DNA of 7,735 bases, from the NCBI GenBank assembly GCA_023427575.1, contig JAEZAY010000422.1, forward strand, positions 1 through 7,735, written 5' to 3'. Positions 6,250-7,735 of this stretch are shown piece after piece (the first letter of the stretch is position 1; the number at the start of each line of letters is the position of its first letter). The notes under the pieces are model-generated. The model saw only the letters and a program-made list of their open reading frames with translations. It was not told the DNA's origin and did no database searches. The translations under genes were made by a program, and so were the position numbers. The DNA is from Bacteroidota bacterium (lineage in GTDB: Bacteria > Bacteroidota > Bacteroidia > Chitinophagales > Chitinophagaceae).

Positions 6250-7023
6250 TCATTTATCGTTGATCCATTTCAGCATCTCATCGTGAATGGTTCCGTTTGT
6301 AGCCAGGATCTGAGGCTGATAAGGCGAATATTTATTACCTGAAAAATCGGTCACCTTTCCGCCGGCCTCTTCCACTATCAACCAGCCCGCAGCACTGTCC
6401 CAGGCCTGTAACTTATGCTCATAAAATCCGTCAAACCGGCCCGCGGCAACCCAGCAGAGGTCCATGGCCGCAGAACCCAGGCGCCGTACCGGTACACCCG
6501 CACGGATAAAACGTTCAAAGGTTTGAAGAGGGCCATTGGGTTGATCGAGATAGGTATATGGAAATCCGGTAACCAGACAGGACCTGGTAACATCGGTTTC
6601 GGCGCTCACCTTAATGGGTTCCCCATTTAAAATAGAACCTTTCCCTTTTTCCGCCAGAAAGAATTCCTTCAGAAATGGATTGTACACCGCGCCCATGATC
6701 ATTTCGCCTTCATATTCCAAACCGATGGAAACACAACAGATCGGAATTCCATGGGCATAGTTCACCGTTCCGTCGATGGGATCGATGATCCACTTATAGG
6801 TTGAATCCATCACGATCTCCCCGGCCTCCTCACTTAATATGTAATGATCGGGACAGGTTTCGCGGATGGTATCCATAATCGCTTTTTCCGCCGCATGATC
6901 GGCTTCCGTCACCAGATTATTAATTCCTTCCTTATTGCTGATCTTTAAATTTTTGCTGGAAAAATAATGCTTCAGCACAGCAGCGCCGGCTTCAGTTGCG
7001 TTGATAAGCGTTTCTTTTAACAT
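6250..7023 (-). CDS. suhB: Inositol-1-monophosphatase family protein (SuhB type)
   Basis: A 257-residue Mg-dependent, lithium-sensitive-type sugar phosphatase. The metal-binding motifs are complete: Glu65/Glu66 (LSEEAGE, 63-69), WIIDPIDGTVNYAHG (78-92) with Asp81, Asp84 and Thr86, and WDSAAGWLIVEEAGG (208-222) with Asp209. The DGTVNYAHG wording favours inositol-monophosphatase/SuhB over CysQ-type nucleotidases, which read DGTKEF. It hydrolyses inositol-1-phosphate or related sugar monophosphates in the cytoplasm; the real substrate in this organism is unknown. I chose the ATG at 7023 rather than the upstream in-frame ATG at 7083: MLKETLINATEAG is the usual family start, and the 20 extra codons overlap a perfect promoter element (7028-7035). 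It is first in a probable operon with thiL and the S41 peptidase. Confidence 0.93.
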   Translation of the reverse strand: MLKETLINATEAGAAVLKHYFSSKNLKISNKEGINNLVTEADHAAEKAIMDTIRETCPDHYILSEEAGEIVMDSTYKWIIDPIDGTVNYAHGIPICCVSIGLEYEGEMIMGAVYNPFLKEFFLAEKGKGSILNGEPIKVSAETDVTRSCLVTGFPYTYLDQPNGPLQTFERFIRAGVPVRRLGSAAMDLCWVAAGRFDGFYEHKLQAWDSAAGWLIVEEAGGKVTDFSGNKYSPYQPQILATNGTIHDEMLKWINDK

Positions 7024-7027
7024 GCAG

Positions 7028-7035
7028 CAAAGATA
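7028..7035 (-). promoter_or_regulatory. Bacteroidetes -7 promoter element of the suhB-thiL-S41 operon
   Basis: On the minus strand the sequence reads TATCTTTG, an exact TAnnTTTG match, then CTGC and the suhB ATG at 7023. In Bacteroidetes transcription starts a few bases after this box, so the mRNA would begin at or next to the start codon (leaderless). No good TTTG is seen at the -33 position, which weakens the call. The box decides between the two possible suhB starts. Confidence 0.5.
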
Positions 7036-7209
7036 AGCGGGATGGGCAGATATTCCGGCCCTATTAAACCATTCCGCTTTCACCGGATCCCGGGAAGAAA
7101 CCCCTTTGAGCTTTTAATTCAAACTCATTGGTGTCCGGGTAAATTCTCTCTTTGCCTGAAACCTGTATCAGTAGTAAATTACCCTCCAATTTTTCTAAAA
7201 AAAGGAAGC

Positions 7210-7228
7210 AAAAAATCGGAATGATTCC
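7210..7228 (-). terminator. Intrinsic-terminator-like hairpin, second of a tandem pair
   Basis: On the minus strand, GGAA-TCA-TTCC (7228-7218) forms a short hairpin, followed by GA and a run of six T (7215-7210). The stem is only four to five pairs, so on its own it is weak; its position just after a stronger one (7234-7256) suggests a tandem terminator. Confidence 0.35.
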
Positions 7229-7233
7229 AACTT

Positions 7234-7256
7234 AAAAAAATCCCTTTTAAACGGGA
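7234..7256 (-). terminator. Intrinsic-terminator-like hairpin with T7 tract, first of a tandem pair
   Basis: On the minus strand TCCC (7256-7253) pairs with GGGA (7244-7241) around an 8-nt loop GTTTAAAA, directly followed by seven T (7240-7234). This is the most terminator-like site in the window. It would stop transcription coming from the right on the minus strand, yet no minus-strand gene is visible between here and the window end. It may shield suhB from antisense transcription of the GT2 locus or end a small RNA. Confidence 0.45.
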
Positions 7257-7376
7257 CCTGCCTTTGTTCTTTATCTGATCCGGATTAATTCCCCGGTACC
7301 CGCTTTTCCCATAACCCGGCCTTTTCCCGGAAATGCGGGAACAATTTTGCAAATTGCGCTACACTAATTTTCCGAA

Positions 7377-7735
7377 TTGCAGCTATCCGTCATCATTGTC
7401 AGTTATAATGTAAAACAGTTTCTGGAGCTTTGTCTTTTGTCGGTACAAAAAGCGATGAAAGCCGTGGCGGCGGAGATCATTCTGGTCGACAATGCTTCTT
7501 CCGATGAGACGGTTGCTTTCGTTCAGGAAAAATTTCCTCAGATCCGGATAATTGCCAACAGGAACAATCCGGGTTTCAGTGCCGCCAATAACCAGGGGGC
7601 TGCGATGGCCAGAGGTGAATACCTTTTATTTCTAAACCCCGATACCATAGTGGCCGAAGATTGTTTTTCAGCTTGTATTGAACAATTGCATAAAAAGCCG
7701 GGCATAGCGGCCCTGGGGGTAAAAATGATCGATGG
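7377..7735 (+). CDS. GT2-family glycosyltransferase, N-terminal part (TTG start, runs off window)
   Basis: The frame is open from TTG at 7377 to the window end (119 full codons). The product starts QLSVIIVSYNVKQFLELCLLSV, the first strand and nucleotide-binding turn of GT-A fold family 2 transferases. DNASSDET (38-45), NRNNPGFSAANNQGAAMARGEY (61-82) and FLNPDT (85-90) follow, the pattern of the rhamnosyltransferase-like branch common in Bacteroidetes surface-polysaccharide loci. It transfers a sugar from a nucleotide donor at the cytoplasmic face of the membrane; donor and acceptor cannot be told. TTG is chosen because an in-frame TAA lies at 7365-7367 and the first ATG (7455) would remove the first strand and nucleotide turn. 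The C-terminus, where membrane segments might lie, is outside the window. Confidence 0.88.
   Translation, partial: MQLSVIIVSYNVKQFLELCLLSVQKAMKAVAAEIILVDNASSDETVAFVQEKFPQIRIIANRNNPGFSAANNQGAAMARGEYLLFLNPDTIVAEDCFSACIEQLHKKPGIAALGVKMID

Larger units (their letters stand above)
7024..7376. other. Intergenic region between divergent suhB and GT2 genes
   Basis: 353 nt without a supportable gene. It holds the suhB promoter box next to 7023; two terminator-like hairpins on the minus strand (7210-7256); the 8-bp palindromes TCCCGGGA (7088-7095) and ATCCGGAT (7278-7285); and a 6-bp-stem hairpin, TTCCCG/CGGGAA (7324-7329 with 7336-7341), followed by a small GCAA-A-TTGC palindrome (7349-7357) close to the GT2 start. 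A possible GT2 promoter is TTTG (7346-7349) with TAATTTTC (7365-7372), but the 15-nt spacing is short and the last base is wrong. The 60-codon open frame at 7042-7224 has no recognisable features and overlaps the promoter; I do not call it. Confidence 0.6.

Noticed and set aside
5464..6342. 292-codon plus-strand frame opposite thiL and the end of suhB.
   Set aside because: It is the antisense shadow of thiL, whose motifs are complete; the translated sequence shows no family features.
7042..7224. 60-codon plus-strand frame in the suhB/GT2 gap.
   Set aside because: No recognisable domain or start signal; it overlaps the suhB promoter box and runs through A-rich spacer.
7263..7293. TTTG at 7263-7266 with TAAT 19 nt later as a GT2 promoter.
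   Set aside because: Spacing is right but the second half of the -7 box (TCCC instead of TTTG) does not match.
7271..7312. Minus-strand 13-codon frame (MGKAGTGELIRIR) just before the tandem terminators, resembling a leader peptide.
   Set aside because: No promoter or regulatory-codon run is seen, and frames this short are common by chance.

Overview
The window looks like chromosomal DNA of a Bacteroidetes (Bacteroidota) bacterium. Three things point that way. Gene starts have no purine-rich Shine-Dalgarno sequence. Two upstream regions carry exact matches to the Bacteroidetes -7 promoter element TAnnTTTG. The protein families (KdnB-like alcohol dehydrogenase, YafV-type omega-amidase, S41 lipoprotein peptidase, Bacteroidetes-style GT2 transferase) are usual for that phylum. 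I see no insertion sequence, CRISPR array, integrase, rRNA or complete tRNA.

Left half, plus strand (1-3520): the C-terminal 108 codons of a ROK-family sugar kinase; a KdnB-type 3-deoxy-D-manno-octulosonate 8-oxidase; an omega-amidase of the nitrilase superfamily starting at a TTG codon; and nagA, N-acetylglucosamine-6-phosphate deacetylase. The omega-amidase and nagA are 8 nt apart and surely co-transcribed. A TAnnTTTG box lies upstream of kdnB, and a 132-nt hairpin-bearing leader separates kdnB from the omega-amidase gene. The shared theme is sugar and amino-sugar metabolism: the kinase and NagA fit N-acetylhexosamine or cell-wall sugar salvage, and KdnB fits lipid A/LPS-core Kdo modification (Kdo8N).

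Right half, minus strand (7023 down to 3592): an inositol-monophosphatase-family gene (suhB type), thiL (thiamine-monophosphate kinase) and an S41-family lipoprotein peptidase, with gaps of 51 nt each, reading as one operon. Its likely promoter is a perfect TATCTTTG box 4 nt before the suhB ATG, which would give a leaderless or nearly leaderless mRNA. This operon converges on nagA across a 71-nt gap.

Far right: a 353-nt intergenic region (7024-7376) holds the suhB promoter and two terminator-like hairpins with T tracts on the minus strand that do not follow any visible minus-strand gene. Then, on the plus strand, comes the start of a GT2 glycosyltransferase that also begins at TTG and runs off the window.

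Most of the window is ordinary housekeeping and envelope metabolism, and I do not see a clearly new system. The points most worth a second look are the orphan tandem terminators at 7210-7256, the structured leader at 1455-1586 with its tRNA T-arm-like element, the pairing of kdnB with an omega-amidase, and the S41 peptidase that lacks the classical Ser-Lys dyad.
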